A stretch of DNA of 64,000 nt from Vicinamibacterales bacterium (GCA_036496585.1 DASXLB010000033.1:100078-164077); one strand, 5' to 3'; shown: positions 8,619-18,459, numbered from the stretch's first letter. Numbers and translations are program-made. Notes: a model not told the origin generated them from the sequence alone.

Positions 8619-11261
8619 TCAGCGCAGACTGGCTGCCGGATCCATGCGCGTCGCGCGCCGCGCCGGCACATAACACGCAGCGAAGCCCACCGCCACGAGC
8701 ATCGCGGCCACCGCGATGAACGTCACCGGATCGAAGGGATCGACGCCAAACAGCAGTGTCGTCATCACGCGGCCGACAGCCGCCGCCGCGCCGAGACCGA
8801 CCACGATCCCGATCGCCACCGGCGTCATGCCCTCGCGCAGCACCAGACGCAGCACGGCGCCCCGATCGGCGCCAAGCGCCATCCGCATCCCGAGCTCCGG
8901 CCGCCGCTGATTCACCGAGAAGGCGACGACGCCGTAGAGACCGACGGCCGCCAGCATCAGCGCAACCGCTGCGAAGACGGTCAGCAGCAGCGTGCGGAAT
9001 CGCGGCGGCGCCACGTTCGCCGAGACGAGCGCGTCCAGCGGGCGGGTGCGCCCCATCGCCACCGCCGGCGCCAGGTCGCGCAGCGCCACATTGATCTGCG
9101 GCAGCAGCGCACGCGGATCGCCCCCGCCCCGCACCATCACGGTCATGCTCTCAGGCCCATACTGCGCATGCGGTACGTAGACGACCGGCACCGGCTCGAT
9201 CTCCATTCCGCGGGTGCGCACGTCACCGACGACGCCTACGATCTCCCGTACGAGCTTGCGAGGCTCGTTCACGTGCAGACGCAACGGCTTGCCGACGGGG
9301 TTCTCGCCGGGCCAGAACCGGCGCGCCGCCGACTGGCTCACCAGGGCCACCGGCGCCGCCTGGGCGCTGTCCTGATCCGTCAGGCCGCGTCCGGTGACGA
9401 TCGGAATCGACAGCGCAGCAAAGTATCCCGGCGTCGTCGAACGGATCTGCGCGTTGCCTTCCTCCTGGCCCGACGGCCGGCCCAGAATGCTGAAGCTGCC
9501 GCCGAAACCCTCACGCGTGACCGGGGCCATGCTGACCGCGCCGGCCGCGGCCACGCCGGGGATGGCGCCAAGACGCGACGTGAAGTCGCGGAAGAAACCG
9601 GTCTGCGACTCCGGCGACGGATACGCCGCGTCCGGCAGGCTGATCTCGAACGTCACGACGTTGGTGGTGCGAAAGCCTGGATCGACGTGGGTCAGACGCT
9701 GGAAGCTGCGCAGCGCCAGGCCCGCCGACACCAGCAGCACGAGCGCCAGGGCAACCTGGGCCGCGACCAGCACGCCCCGCAGGCGCCGCCGTCCTCCCGA
9801 GGCGCCGGCATCCCGCCCCGCATCGCGCAGGAACACGGCCAGATTGGGGCGCGACACGAGCAACGCCGGCACCATCCCGAACACCAGTCCGGCGGCAACC
9901 GACAGGGCGACGCTGAACGCCAGGATGCTGCCGTCGATGCCAACGGCCTCGGCCCGCGGCAGATCGGCGGGCGCCACCGCGGTCAGGGCGTGCACCCCCC
10001 ACGAGGCGAGCAGGATGCCGGCGGTGCCGCCGGCGAGCGCCAGGACGACGCTCTCGGCGATCAATTGCCGGACCAGACGCGCGCGGCCGGCGCCGAGCGC
10101 CGCCCGCACCGCGATCTCCCCCGTCCTGGTGGTGGCGCGCGCAAGCAGCAGGTTGGCGACGTTGACGCAGGCGATGAGCAGCACGAACAGAACGGCCCCG
10201 GTGAGTACGAGCAGCGGCCGCCGCACTTCGCCGACCATCGAGGACAAGAGCGGCACCGCGCTGACGGTGTAGCCGCCGACCCGCGACGGGAAGCGTGCCG
10301 CAATCCGCTGCTCGATCGCGTCGAGGTCGCCGGACGCCTGGGCGGCTGTCACCCCTGGCTTGAGGCGGGCGACCGAGTTCAGATAGTGCGCGCCGCGCTG
10401 GTTGTCGCCGAGATCGTGCGCGTCGAGACGCAGCGGCAGCCACGCGTCGCTGCCGTCGGGAAAGTCGAAGCCGCGCGGCATGACGCCGATCACCTCGTAC
10501 GGCTCCCCTTCGAGCTGAATCTGGCGCGACACCACGCGGCGATCGCCTCCAAAGGCCTGCTGCCACAGCCCGTCGCTGAGGATCACGACCTTGCGTCCGC
10601 CTGGCTGCACGTCAACCGCGCCGAACGGCCGGCCGAGGGCCGGCAGCACCCCGATGACACCGGCGAACGCGTCGTCAACGAGTGCCGCACCGACCCGGGA
10701 TGGCTCGGCGCCCGTACCCGAAAGCGTCACCACCTGCTCGTTGTAGGCGGTGATGCCGGCAAGCGTCGCATTCCCGGCCCGCCAGTCGGCAAAGTTGGGC
10801 GGCGACACCGAGCTGGCGCGGCCGCGCGCGTACTCGTCGACCGCGACGAGGCGGTCGGGCTGCGGATATGGCAGCGGCTGCAGCAGCACCTGCTTGACGA
10901 CGGTGAAGATGGCGGTGTTGGCGCCGATGCCGAGCGCGATGGCGCAGACGGCGGCGAACGTGAAGCCCGGCGCCTTGTAAAGCATGCGCACCGCGAAGCG
11001 CAGATCCTGTCCGCTCATGGGCAACCTCCCTGCCGATCGTTCGAACGGCGCGCGGGCGGGCGCGGCCAGCCGCCGGCACTCGAGCGCGGCCGACAGCGTC
11101 CGCCAGACGAACAGGACGTCGACCGCCACGCGCGACACCAGTCCACGCGCGCGACGTCGGCGCAGGCGGCGCTCGCGGCGCGCATCCTGGACGGCGGGCT
11201 CGAACACGCGCGCCCGCAGCGCTTGCGGTACGAGCCAGCCGATCCAGGCAGAGTCACGCAT
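8619..11261 (-). CDS. ABC transporter permease, ADOP family (2), with N-terminal extension
   Basis: The 880-residue ADOP permease differs from its neighbours by an Arg-rich N-terminal prefix of about 80 residues (VFEPAVQDARRERRLRRRRA), before the common start SGQDLRFAVRMLYKAPGF. The two FtsX blocks and the end YVPARRATRMDPAASLR are intact. Its ATG (11261) lies inside the 3' end of the padR gene, an 8-nt overlap, implying translational coupling and control by that regulator. The prefix is shared by other ADOP proteins paired with PadR, as known from the family, and may contact a partner; this last point is inference. Confidence 0.88.
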   Translation of the reverse strand: MRDSAWIGWLVPQALRARVFEPAVQDARRERRLRRRRARGLVSRVAVDVLFVWRTLSAALECRRLAAPARAPFERSAGRLPMSGQDLRFAVRMLYKAPGFTFAAVCAIALGIGANTAIFTVVKQVLLQPLPYPQPDRLVAVDEYARGRASSVSPPNFADWRAGNATLAGITAYNEQVVTLSGTGAEPSRVGAALVDDAFAGVIGVLPALGRPFGAVDVQPGGRKVVILSDGLWQQAFGGDRRVVSRQIQLEGEPYEVIGVMPRGFDFPDGSDAWLPLRLDAHDLGDNQRGAHYLNSVARLKPGVTAAQASGDLDAIEQRIAARFPSRVGGYTVSAVPLLSSMVGEVRRPLLVLTGAVLFVLLIACVNVANLLLARATTRTGEIAVRAALGAGRARLVRQLIAESVVLALAGGTAGILLASWGVHALTAVAPADLPRAEAVGIDGSILAFSVALSVAAGLVFGMVPALLVSRPNLAVFLRDAGRDAGASGGRRRLRGVLVAAQVALALVLLVSAGLALRSFQRLTHVDPGFRTTNVVTFEISLPDAAYPSPESQTGFFRDFTSRLGAIPGVAAAGAVSMAPVTREGFGGSFSILGRPSGQEEGNAQIRSTTPGYFAALSIPIVTGRGLTDQDSAQAAPVALVSQSAARRFWPGENPVGKPLRLHVNEPRKLVREIVGVVGDVRTRGMEIEPVPVVYVPHAQYGPESMTVMVRGGGDPRALLPQINVALRDLAPAVAMGRTRPLDALVSANVAPPRFRTLLLTVFAAVALMLAAVGLYGVVAFSVNQRRPELGMRMALGADRGAVLRLVLREGMTPVAIGIVVGLGAAAAVGRVMTTLLFGVDPFDPVTFIAVAAMLVAVGFAACYVPARRATRMDPAASLR

Positions 11262-11592
11262 GCGCCGTCCGCGGCCTTGCCGTGCCGTAGGCGCCGATCG
11301 TCTCGTCGTAGAACGCGCGGGTCGATGTCCACGCCGTTTCCCCGGCGGCGGTGAGCGTATAGCGGCGCTCCTTGATGATCTGGCCGCCGACGACCTTCTG
11401 GTCGTATTCGCCGGCGACGAAACCCGCGTCCTCGAGCCTGGCCATCATCTGGTAGAACGCCGGGCCCGAACGGCGGATGCCGTGCCGGGCCAGCGCGCGG
11501 CGGACAGGGTGCCCGGTCCTCGGCCCGCCGCGCAGCACGGCCAGGACGAGGAACTGCAGGTGCGTGACGGCCGGCAGTGGACGGGGTGACAT
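11254..11592 (-). CDS. PadR family transcriptional regulator (acidobacterial type)
   Basis: This 112-residue protein is almost entirely a PadR winged helix: THLQFLVLAVLRGGPRTG (helix 1), GPAFYQMMARLEDAGFVAG (recognition helix and turn) and the wing RRYTLTAAGETAW. It lacks a long C-terminal dimerisation helix, like other short acidobacterial PadR proteins. Its gene ends 8 nt inside ADOP 2, so the two form an operon, and the likely target is its own promoter in the 114-bp gap 11593-11706. The inducer is unknown. Confidence 0.88.
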   Translation of the reverse strand: MSPRPLPAVTHLQFLVLAVLRGGPRTGHPVRRALARHGIRRSGPAFYQMMARLEDAGFVAGEYDQKVVGGQIIKERRYTLTAAGETAWTSTRAFYDETIGAYGTARPRTAHA

Positions 11593-11706
11593 AATGCCGG
11601 ATTATGTCAAACGACGGCCGCGGTGCCACGAGAATGTGACGAACGGCATGCGCGACGCCCTACCGGCTCCCGGGCGGGTCCGGCAGGGACCTGACGCAGC
11701 CGTGTG

Positions 11707-12174
11707 TCAGCGGCTGGCGGCGCAGGCGGCCTTCGTATACGGATACTCGATCCGGCGCGTCTGGCCGTTCATCGGCCCTTCGACCGCGGCCGTCAGCGCG
11801 TCCCCGTTGCGTTTGTAGAAGATCTTCGTCGGAAAATCGTGCGCGGGATTCTCGAAGACGACCTCGGTTGGGCCGACACGCTCCGCCGTGAACGTCGCCT
11901 CAGCCTGGCCGGACGGCTTGGCGACGTAGTCGAGGCCGTGGGCGCCAGGCCGGATAAGCAGGAACTCATACTCGGTCGTCTTGCCGTTCGCGACGGAACG
12001 CGACATGCCGAGCATCGTGCCGCCTTCGGCTGGCGTCCACTGCTCGATCACGTGGCGGCCGCTACGCGTGAGTTCCCAGCACCCGGTCATCCACGCGAGA
12101 CCGTCGAGGGACGGCGGCGGCGCCTGCAGGACGCCTGACACTGCGAGCGCGATCATGATCGTCGTCATCGGCAT
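11707..12174 (-). CDS. DUF6265 family exported protein
   Basis: The 155-residue product has a signal peptide (MTTIMIALAVSGVLQAPPP), then LAWMTGCWELTRSGRHVIEQW and GGTMLGMSRSVANGKTTEYE. That pattern is characteristic of the DUF6265 beta-barrel-like domain, which begins with a G-x-W core. A second conserved block is VVFENPAHDFPTKIFYKR. Function is not known; the fold suggests lipid or small-molecule binding. The start at 12174 gives a normal signal peptide; the longer frame adds a positively charged stretch overlapping a REP-like sequence (gtagcgcaggctgcg). It stands between ADOP genes but has its own spacing. Confidence 0.75.
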   Translation of the reverse strand: MPMTTIMIALAVSGVLQAPPPSLDGLAWMTGCWELTRSGRHVIEQWTPAEGGTMLGMSRSVANGKTTEYEFLLIRPGAHGLDYVAKPSGQAEATFTAERVGPTEVVFENPAHDFPTKIFYKRNGDALTAAVEGPMNGQTRRIEYPYTKAACAASR

Positions 12175-12224
12175 GCGGGCAGCGTAGCGCAGGCTGCGCG
12201 TCTTGGACAACCGCGACACGGCCG

Positions 12225-14618
12225 CTACTCCAGGCGCATCGCGTCGACGGCGCTCACCGCGAGCGCCTGGCGGATCGGGATCGCGACAGCCGCCAGCGCG
12301 GCGAGCGCCAGCGCGGCGGCCGCGAGCGCCAGCGCGTAGGGATCGAATGGACCGACACCGAACAGCAGCGCCCGCACCATGGGCGCCGACGCCAGTGTCA
12401 GCGCCGCGCCAATCGCCACGCCGAAGCCGACCAGACGGATCGCGCCGCCGGCGACCAGCCAGACGACTTCATGCGGCGAGGCGCCGAGCGCCAGCCGGAC
12501 GCCAATTTCGCGGCGCCGCTCACCGACGACGAGCGTCATCAGACCGTAGAGCCCGAGCCCGGCCAGCACCACCGCCGCCGCCGCGAACAGACTCAGCGCC
12601 GCTGCGTTCATCCTGGGCTGATCGAGGGCCTCGTCGATCACCACCTCCACCATCTTCATGCCGAAGACGGGGCGCGCGGGATCGAGTGCGCGCACGATCT
12701 GCCGGATCGCCGCGGCCGTGGCGCGCGCGTCTCCTTCGGCGCGCACGACGTACTCAGGATCCGGCCACGCTCCTTCGGCCACGCACGCATAGAGATACGG
12801 ATAGGGAGGCGCCGACGGACCGTCTTCGAGTGCGTCGCCGATCACGCCGACGATGCGGAAGCGATCGCCGCCCTGCAGGAGCGACAACTGGCGGCCGACG
12901 ACCACGCCGCCGCGCGCGACGCGATCGACGAACGCGCGGTTGACCATCGCGTCACGAACGCGATTGACGTTGAAATCTGGTTTCGTCTCCTCGCACCAGC
13001 TACCGGCGGCGAGGGGAAACTTCAGCGCTCGCAGGTATCCGCGGCTGACGCTCCGCTCTCCGACGTTGAAGGCGCCGTTGGACTCGCCGCTGGCATATCC
13101 GTCGACGCGAACCTGATACCGCAACGTCGCGCCGGTCGCCGGCAGGAAGTTGGCAAACCCGGCGTCGCGCACGCCGGGAATCCGTACCAGCTCGCCAAGC
13201 AGGCGCTCCTGGAGCTGCGCGACACGTGCGCGATCCTCGTCCCATGCCGCCCCGACGTGGAAGGTCAGCACGCGGTCGGGATCGAATCCCATGTCGACCG
13301 ACGCCATCGCGTTGTAGCTCCGCACGAGCAGCCCAGCCGAACCGGCGACCAGGACGCCGAGCGCCAGCTGTGCGACCACGATCGCGTGCTGGAGGCGATG
13401 GCGGCCGCCGGCGACGGTCCGTCCGCCCGCCGCGAGCAATGGCGTCAACGTCGGCCGCAGGATGGTCATCGCCGGCAGGGCGCCGAACACCATCGCCGCC
13501 GCCAGGATGCTGACAAGGACGAACACGGCCGAACGCCAGTCCATCCCGAGTTCCGAGGCGCGCGGCAGCGTCGTCATCGCGCGGCCCGCAGCGGCGGCCA
13601 GCCACGAGGCGAACAGCACGGCGCCGACAGCCGCCAGCGCGCCGAGCAGCAGTACTTCGTGCAGGACGGCGGCGGCGATCCGCAGACGCGACGCCCCGAG
13701 CGCTGCTCTCACGGCGAATTCCGTCGTCCGCCGCTGCAGCTGGACAAGGACGAGCCCCGCTACGTTGGCCGTCGCGATGGCGAAGAGAAGCACGACGGAC
13801 GCGAGCACGAACACCAGCGGCCGCCGGTACTCGCCGACGCGCTGGTCCTTCAAGTCGCGGACGTCGGCCGACCACCCGGCGTCGGTCTCAGGGAACTCGT
13901 CGCCGAGCCGCCGCTGGACGCGCGACAGATCGTCCCGGGCTTCCGCCACGCTGACGCCGGCGCGCATCCGGCCGACGCCAGTCAGGAACCGCGCCGCGCG
14001 GGCGCCGCTCAGATTGGGCGACAGTTGGGACGGAATCCAGACGTCGATGCCGGCGACGGCAAAGCTGCGCGGCATGATGCCGACAATCGTGTAGCCGACC
14101 CCGGCGGCGATCAGGCGGCTGCCGATCGCGTCGGCGCGCCGGGCGAACCGGCGGTTCCACAGCTCCTCGCCGATCACCGCGGCGGTGGGCCCGCCGTATC
14201 GCTCCTCGTCGGCGACGAACGTCCGACCGGCGAGCGGCGTCGCGCGGAACACCTCGAAGAAGCCGGGCGTGACGCGCCGTCCCTGCAGCCGCTCCGGTTC
14301 GGCACCGCTCGTGTCGGTGACGCTCTCGCTGTAGCTCCCTGCGAGCGCAACGAAGGTGCGGTTGAGGCGCTGCCAGTCCTCGAGCCGAGCCGGCGCGATC
14401 AGACTGACGCGCTGCGCCTGTCCCGGGTTGGCTTCGTAGACGGCCACGAGCTCGCCGGCGTCTGGGTACGGCAGACGTTTCCAGACGACACCGTCGACCA
14501 CCGAAAAGACCGCGGCGGTGATGCCGGCGCTGGCGGCAAGCGTCAGGATCGTCACGAGCGTGAACGCCGGGCGGCGCACCAGCGCCCGCCACGCCTGCGA
14601 TAGGGCGGCCATGTTCAT
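12225..14618 (-). CDS. ABC transporter permease, ADOP family (3)
   Basis: A 797-residue ADOP permease, starting MNMAALSQAWRALVRRPAF and ending IPIRQALAVSAVDAMRLE. N-terminal helix, first periplasmic domain (PGFFEVFRATPLAGRTFV), FtsX block and C-terminal FtsX block (GERRREIGVRLALGASPHEV) are all present. It lies 35 bp downstream of ADOP 4 on the same strand, so the two are probably co-transcribed. The first periplasmic domain is clearly diverged from ADOP 1 and 2, which fits different cargo. ATG 14618 or 14612 are both possible; neither has a strong ribosome-binding site, consistent with coupling to ADOP 4. Confidence 0.88.
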   Translation of the reverse strand: MNMAALSQAWRALVRRPAFTLVTILTLAASAGITAAVFSVVDGVVWKRLPYPDAGELVAVYEANPGQAQRVSLIAPARLEDWQRLNRTFVALAGSYSESVTDTSGAEPERLQGRRVTPGFFEVFRATPLAGRTFVADEERYGGPTAAVIGEELWNRRFARRADAIGSRLIAAGVGYTIVGIMPRSFAVAGIDVWIPSQLSPNLSGARAARFLTGVGRMRAGVSVAEARDDLSRVQRRLGDEFPETDAGWSADVRDLKDQRVGEYRRPLVFVLASVVLLFAIATANVAGLVLVQLQRRTTEFAVRAALGASRLRIAAAVLHEVLLLGALAAVGAVLFASWLAAAAGRAMTTLPRASELGMDWRSAVFVLVSILAAAMVFGALPAMTILRPTLTPLLAAGGRTVAGGRHRLQHAIVVAQLALGVLVAGSAGLLVRSYNAMASVDMGFDPDRVLTFHVGAAWDEDRARVAQLQERLLGELVRIPGVRDAGFANFLPATGATLRYQVRVDGYASGESNGAFNVGERSVSRGYLRALKFPLAAGSWCEETKPDFNVNRVRDAMVNRAFVDRVARGGVVVGRQLSLLQGGDRFRIVGVIGDALEDGPSAPPYPYLYACVAEGAWPDPEYVVRAEGDARATAAAIRQIVRALDPARPVFGMKMVEVVIDEALDQPRMNAAALSLFAAAAVVLAGLGLYGLMTLVVGERRREIGVRLALGASPHEVVWLVAGGAIRLVGFGVAIGAALTLASAPMVRALLFGVGPFDPYALALAAAALALAALAAVAIPIRQALAVSAVDAMRLE

Positions 14619-14653
14619 CAGACGAAGGCGCCGCCAATTGGTTGGCCGCCGAT

Positions 14654-17071
14654 TCAGTCGGCGCGCAGCGCGATCATCGGGTCGACGGACGCCACCCGGC
14701 GCGCCGGCCACCAGGCGGCGGCCGCCGCCACGGTCAGCAGGAGCGCCGGGACCCCGGCGAAGACCAGCGGCTGTATCGGCCCACTCAGGAGATCGACCGC
14801 CACCGCGAATGCGACCATCCAGCCGACCAGCGCGCCGGTCGCCGCCACGGTGACGTGCTCGCGCACGAACTGCGCGACGACGCGGCGCGGCGTCGCGCCG
14901 AGCGCGAGGCGGACGCCGACCTCCACCGTTCGTAGCGACACCGCATAGGCGACCACGGCGTAGATGCCCGTCGCCGCCAGCAGGAGAAGCAACGGCCCCA
15001 GCACACTGAACATGCGTGCCGGGATGCGCCGGAAGATCAGGTTCGCCTCGATGTGATCCGAGAGCGTGCGGATGTCGTAGATCGGCAGGTTCGGATCGAG
15101 CTCGGCGACCACACGGCGCACGTCGGCCGCGGCTGCCCCCTCCGAGCCGTGTTTCGGTCGCAGGTGGATTTCTCCGGCGGGCGAGGGCCGGTCGCGGTAG
15201 GAGAAATACAGCATCGGCGTCGGCGGCTCGCCGAACGCGTCATAGAGCGACGTGCGCACGACGCCGACGATCGTGTAGGCGCGGCCACGCGTGGTCAGAC
15301 GCCGGCCGAGCACGTCGGCGCCGGGCGCGTAGCGATGCACGAAGGCGTCGTTGACGACCGCCTGGGGCGGCGCGGCGGTGTCGCGCAGTTCGGCGAAGTC
15401 GTGTCCGGCAAGCAGCGGCAGTCCCATGACCGCGAAGTAGCCTGGCGACACCGTGTTGGCCAACGACAGGTCGCCGCCATCGTCGTCGCGCGCGCGTCCC
15501 TCGAGCGTGAACACCCGCGACGGCATGCCGTGGATGTCGAGCGGCACGGACGTGGCGAGCGCGGCTCCCTCGAGCGAGGGAAGCCCGCGCAGCCGATCGA
15601 GCAGAGTGGCAGTGAAGCGCGATACGCCGGCGGCGTCGACGCCGCGGCCGGTGAGATCGTAGCCCGCCAGCAGGACGCCGTCGCGGTGGAAGCCCGGATC
15701 CTCCTGCCGGGTGGCGGCGAACGCCTCGAGGAAGAGGCCGCCGGCAATCAGCACCGTCGAGGCCAGCGCCACCTCGATCCCCATCAGGACCGATCGCATG
15801 CGGCCGCGCGAATGCGGAGAGCCCGGTTTCATCCCCGGCTGCCTGGCGGCGCGCGCGGTCTGCAGCGCCGGCATCAGACCGAACACGGCACCGCACAGCA
15901 CGCCCAGCAACATGGTGAACGCGACAGTGACGGCGTCGACGTGTGTCTCGAACGAGACCGGCATGCCGCGCACCCGCAGCGGCGGCAGCGCGTTGAGCAG
16001 GCCGGTGCCCCAGGCCGCGAGCGTCGCGCCGAGCGCGGCGCCCGCCAGCGCGAGCAGCAGGCTCTCGACGAGCAGCAGACGCGCCAGATCGCCGCGGCCG
16101 GCGCCGAGCGCCAGCCGGATACTCATCTCGCGTTGCCGCGCGCTCGCGCGCGCCAGGATCAGCGTGGCGGTGTTTCCACACACGGCAAGCAGGAGGAGCA
16201 GCATGATCGCCTGGAGCACGGCGAGCGATGCCGCGAGAAAGCGCTGCGGCCCGCGAGGGGCCTTCCAGAACGGCAGGACCTCCGCCGTGGTCGCGCGATT
16301 CGATTCCGGATAGGCCTGCTCGAGCTGACGCATCTGCATGTCGACATCGGCCTGCGCCTGCGCCAGGCCGGCGCCGGGCGCGGTGTAACCGGCCGCGGTA
16401 TAACCGCGCACGCTCCGATCTTCGAGGTCCCCCTCACCCTTGGCCAGAAGCGGGCCCATGGTCGCCGGGATCCAGAAGTCGAACGACAACCGCATCACCG
16501 TGCCCTTGAAGCCGCGCGGCGCGACGCCGACGATCGCGAGGTCGGTGCCGTTGACGCGCACCGTCTGGCCGAGCGCCGACGGGCTGGCGCCGAATCGGGT
16601 CTGCCAGTAGTCGTGCGAGATCACGACGACTGGCGATGCGCCTGAGGAGACCACCTCGTCGGCGCGCAGGAAACGGCCAAGCGCCGGGACGACACCGAGC
16701 GACGCAAAGTAGTTGTCAGAGACGAGCAGGCCGCTCGCGCGCTCAACGCGGCCGCTCGCGCCAACGTAGAGCGGGATCATCCGGAAGGCGAGCAACCCGG
16801 TCATCGCGCGCAGGCGCACGCGCAGATCGCGATACTCCGACCACGAAACGCCGGGATAGAAGCCGGTCTCCGTCTTCGGCTCGAGGAGCTGCAGCGCGGA
16901 GGCGCGCGGCGCCCCCTCGATCGGCGAAAACACCACCGCCTGCACCCACGAGAACACCACGCCATTGGCGCCGATGCCGACCGCCAGCGATGCCACGACC
17001 ACCGCCGCAAGCACCGGCATCCGGGCGATGGCGCGGGCGGCGTGGCGCACGTCGCGGGCGAGGCCGATCAT
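14654..17071 (-). CDS. ABC transporter permease, ADOP family (4)
   Basis: An 805-residue ADOP permease beginning MIGLARDVRHAARAIARMPV and ending WWPARRVASVDPMIALRAD. FtsX helices run around residues 270-400 and 680-790, and the signature loop RTVEVGVRLALGATPRRVV precedes the last helices. As first gene of the ADOP 4-ADOP 3 pair it would carry the promoter, in the 91-bp gap upstream that also holds a partial copy of a dispersed repeat (17070-17116). Confidence 0.88.
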   Translation of the reverse strand: MIGLARDVRHAARAIARMPVLAAVVVASLAVGIGANGVVFSWVQAVVFSPIEGAPRASALQLLEPKTETGFYPGVSWSEYRDLRVRLRAMTGLLAFRMIPLYVGASGRVERASGLLVSDNYFASLGVVPALGRFLRADEVVSSGASPVVVISHDYWQTRFGASPSALGQTVRVNGTDLAIVGVAPRGFKGTVMRLSFDFWIPATMGPLLAKGEGDLEDRSVRGYTAAGYTAPGAGLAQAQADVDMQMRQLEQAYPESNRATTAEVLPFWKAPRGPQRFLAASLAVLQAIMLLLLLAVCGNTATLILARASARQREMSIRLALGAGRGDLARLLLVESLLLALAGAALGATLAAWGTGLLNALPPLRVRGMPVSFETHVDAVTVAFTMLLGVLCGAVFGLMPALQTARAARQPGMKPGSPHSRGRMRSVLMGIEVALASTVLIAGGLFLEAFAATRQEDPGFHRDGVLLAGYDLTGRGVDAAGVSRFTATLLDRLRGLPSLEGAALATSVPLDIHGMPSRVFTLEGRARDDDGGDLSLANTVSPGYFAVMGLPLLAGHDFAELRDTAAPPQAVVNDAFVHRYAPGADVLGRRLTTRGRAYTIVGVVRTSLYDAFGEPPTPMLYFSYRDRPSPAGEIHLRPKHGSEGAAAADVRRVVAELDPNLPIYDIRTLSDHIEANLIFRRIPARMFSVLGPLLLLLAATGIYAVVAYAVSLRTVEVGVRLALGATPRRVVAQFVREHVTVAATGALVGWMVAFAVAVDLLSGPIQPLVFAGVPALLLTVAAAAAWWPARRVASVDPMIALRAD

Positions 17072-17116
17072 CGTCGATCCGAGAAGGTTCGCCCCGCGGA
17101 CTCCACTGCACGCTCG
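17070..17116 (-). repeat. Partial copy of dispersed repeat
   Basis: The stretch catcgtcgatccgagaaggt followed by tcgccccgcggactccactgcacgc matches the end of the repeat at 33475-33582 (cattgtcgatccgaggggct, then tcgctcctcgaactcccctgcacgc). It sits at the start of the ADOP 4 gene. Confidence 0.55.
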
Positions 17117-17162
17117 GTTGCTGCGTTCGGTCGCCGTCGCGGCGTCTGGCTGACGAGGCGCC

Positions 17163-17534
17163 TCACTTGCCGTCCTGCCCGGCGGCGCGCCGGGCGGTCC
17201 ACGTCATGTCCCCCATCGGGCTCGACACTGAGCCTGCCAGCGTCCCGTCGTCTCTCAGCCTCGCGCTGAACAGAATCTTCTCGTCCTCTGTGCCGGACGT
17301 CGTCGAGAGTTTCAGCTCGCCGTTGACGAATTCGCCGGCGATCGCCATGTCGCCGTGCGGACTGCTGAACGTGCCCGAGACTTTCGTCCCGTCCTGCTTC
17401 AGCGTCAGGCCCATCGCCGCATCGCCGTGCGGACTGCCGGACACGGTCATCGTCCACGCACCATCTACCGTCGGCGCGGCGGCGGCCGTCACGATCCCGG
17501 CGGCCAACAACACGGTCAGTAATACCTGTTTCAT
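17163..17534 (-). CDS. Small exported protein with three SPHGD/SPMGD repeats
   Basis: This 123-residue protein has a clear signal peptide (MKQVLLTVLLAAGIVTAAAA) and a beta-rich mature part in which a motif recurs three times: SGSPHGDAAMG, SSPHGDMAIAG, SSPMGDMTWT. ATG 17534 has a strong ribosome-binding site (gaggagaggaac). I do not recognise a named family, although proteins with GxWTMTV and a threefold hairpin repeat are common in acidobacteria. The preceding gene stops 10 nt upstream, so this is the second gene of a two-gene unit, transcribed divergently from the two-component system. Ligand or metal binding by the His-Asp motifs is only a guess. Confidence 0.7.
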   Translation of the reverse strand: MKQVLLTVLLAAGIVTAAAAPTVDGAWTMTVSGSPHGDAAMGLTLKQDGTKVSGTFSSPHGDMAIAGEFVNGELKLSTTSGTEDEKILFSARLRDDGTLAGSVSSPMGDMTWTARRAAGQDGK

Positions 17535-17544
17535 GTTCCTCTCC

Positions 17545-17679
17545 TCAGTGGGCGGGACCGCCATGGATGGCCGGCAGCCACCTCGCCAGCGCGGCGTGCC
17601 CCTTGCCATGCATTGCCACCACGCCCGCCGCGACGAGCGCGGCGAGCAGCACGACGACGACGAATGTCTTGCCCGTCAT
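17545..17679 (-). CDS. 44-residue single-helix membrane protein
   Basis: The product MTGKTFVVVVLLAALVAAGV continues VAMHGKGHAALARWLPAIHGGPAH: one membrane helix followed by a short histidine-rich tail. It ends 10 nt before the start of the SPHGD-repeat protein and begins in the divergent promoter region of the response regulator gene (17788). Size, hydrophobic helix and position support a real gene, but there is no homology I can name. The ribosome-binding site is weak. Confidence 0.55.
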   Translation of the reverse strand: MTGKTFVVVVLLAALVAAGVVAMHGKGHAALARWLPAIHGGPAH

Positions 17680-17787
17680 GATCGGAGCGTACGGCGCCGC
17701 CGCTGAACGTCCCCTGAACGCGCCGTTCAGCCGCCGTTCAGCTTCGCCTGGGATAACGTGGTGCTTTCGCCGCCTCAGAAACCGTCC
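17680..17787. promoter_or_regulatory. Divergent promoter region between small membrane genes and two-component system
   Basis: About 108 bp separate the 44-residue membrane protein gene (minus strand) from the response regulator (plus strand). It contains a direct repeat, cgccgctgaacgtcccctga followed by acgcgccgttcagccgccgttcagc, where gttcagc appears twice and its complement gctgaac once. Such repeats are a plausible OmpR-type binding site. This is an inference from position and repetition. Confidence 0.4.
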
Positions 17788-18459
17788 ATGCGAATCCTGG
17801 TCGTCGAAGACGAATCCCGACTCGCGCGTCAGCTCTGCGAGGCGCTCGCCCACGCCGGCTATGCCGTCGACTGCGCCGCCGACGGCGACCGCGCCGACTT
17901 CCTCTGCCGGACGGAGCGCTACGACGCGGCGATCCTCGATCTCGGCCTGCCGAAAATCGACGGGCTGACACTGCTCCGCGGCTGGCGCGACGACGGACTC
18001 ACCCTCCCGGTCCTGATCCTGACCGCGCGCGGCAGCTGGCACGACAAGGTCAAGGGCATCGACGGCGGCGCCGACGACTACGTCGCCAAGCCGTTCCGCA
18101 TGGAGGAAGTCCTGGCGCGGGTGCGCGCGCTGATCCGCCGCGCCAGCGGCCAGGCCGCCGTCGAACTGCGCTGCGGCCGCATCGCGCTCGACCCGCGCGC
18201 CGCCCGCGTCACTCTGCAGGGGGCGCCGGTCCGCCTGACCAGCCACGAATTTCGCGTCCTCTCGTACCTGATGCACCATCGCGGCAAGGTGGTGTCGCAG
18301 GGGGAGCTGAGCGAACACATCTACGCCGAAAATCTCGATCGCGACTCGAACACGGTGGAGGTGTTCGTGGCGCGGCTGCGGCGCAAGCTCGGCACCGCGG
18401 CAATCGTCACGGTGCGCGGACTGGGCTATCGGATGGACTGCGAGCGGGACAGCGCGTGA
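17788..18459 (+). CDS. OmpR/PhoP-type response regulator
   Basis: The 223-residue protein has a receiver domain (MRILVVEDESRL; phospho-acceptor D51 in AAILDLGLPKIDG; ILTARG; conserved lysine in YVAKPF) and a C-terminal winged helix (LTSHEFRVLSYLMHHRGKVV; NTVEVFVARLRRKLG; IVTVRGLGYRM). It is closest in layout to the PhoP/QseB group. The start at ATG 17788 gives the canonical N-terminus. It overlaps the kinase gene by 4 nt (GTGA). Likely targets are its own operon and the divergent small-protein genes. Confidence 0.92.
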   Translation: MRILVVEDESRLARQLCEALAHAGYAVDCAADGDRADFLCRTERYDAAILDLGLPKIDGLTLLRGWRDDGLTLPVLILTARGSWHDKVKGIDGGADDYVAKPFRMEEVLARVRALIRRASGQAAVELRCGRIALDPRAARVTLQGAPVRLTSHEFRVLSYLMHHRGKVVSQGELSEHIYAENLDRDSNTVEVFVARLRRKLGTAAIVTVRGLGYRMDCERDSA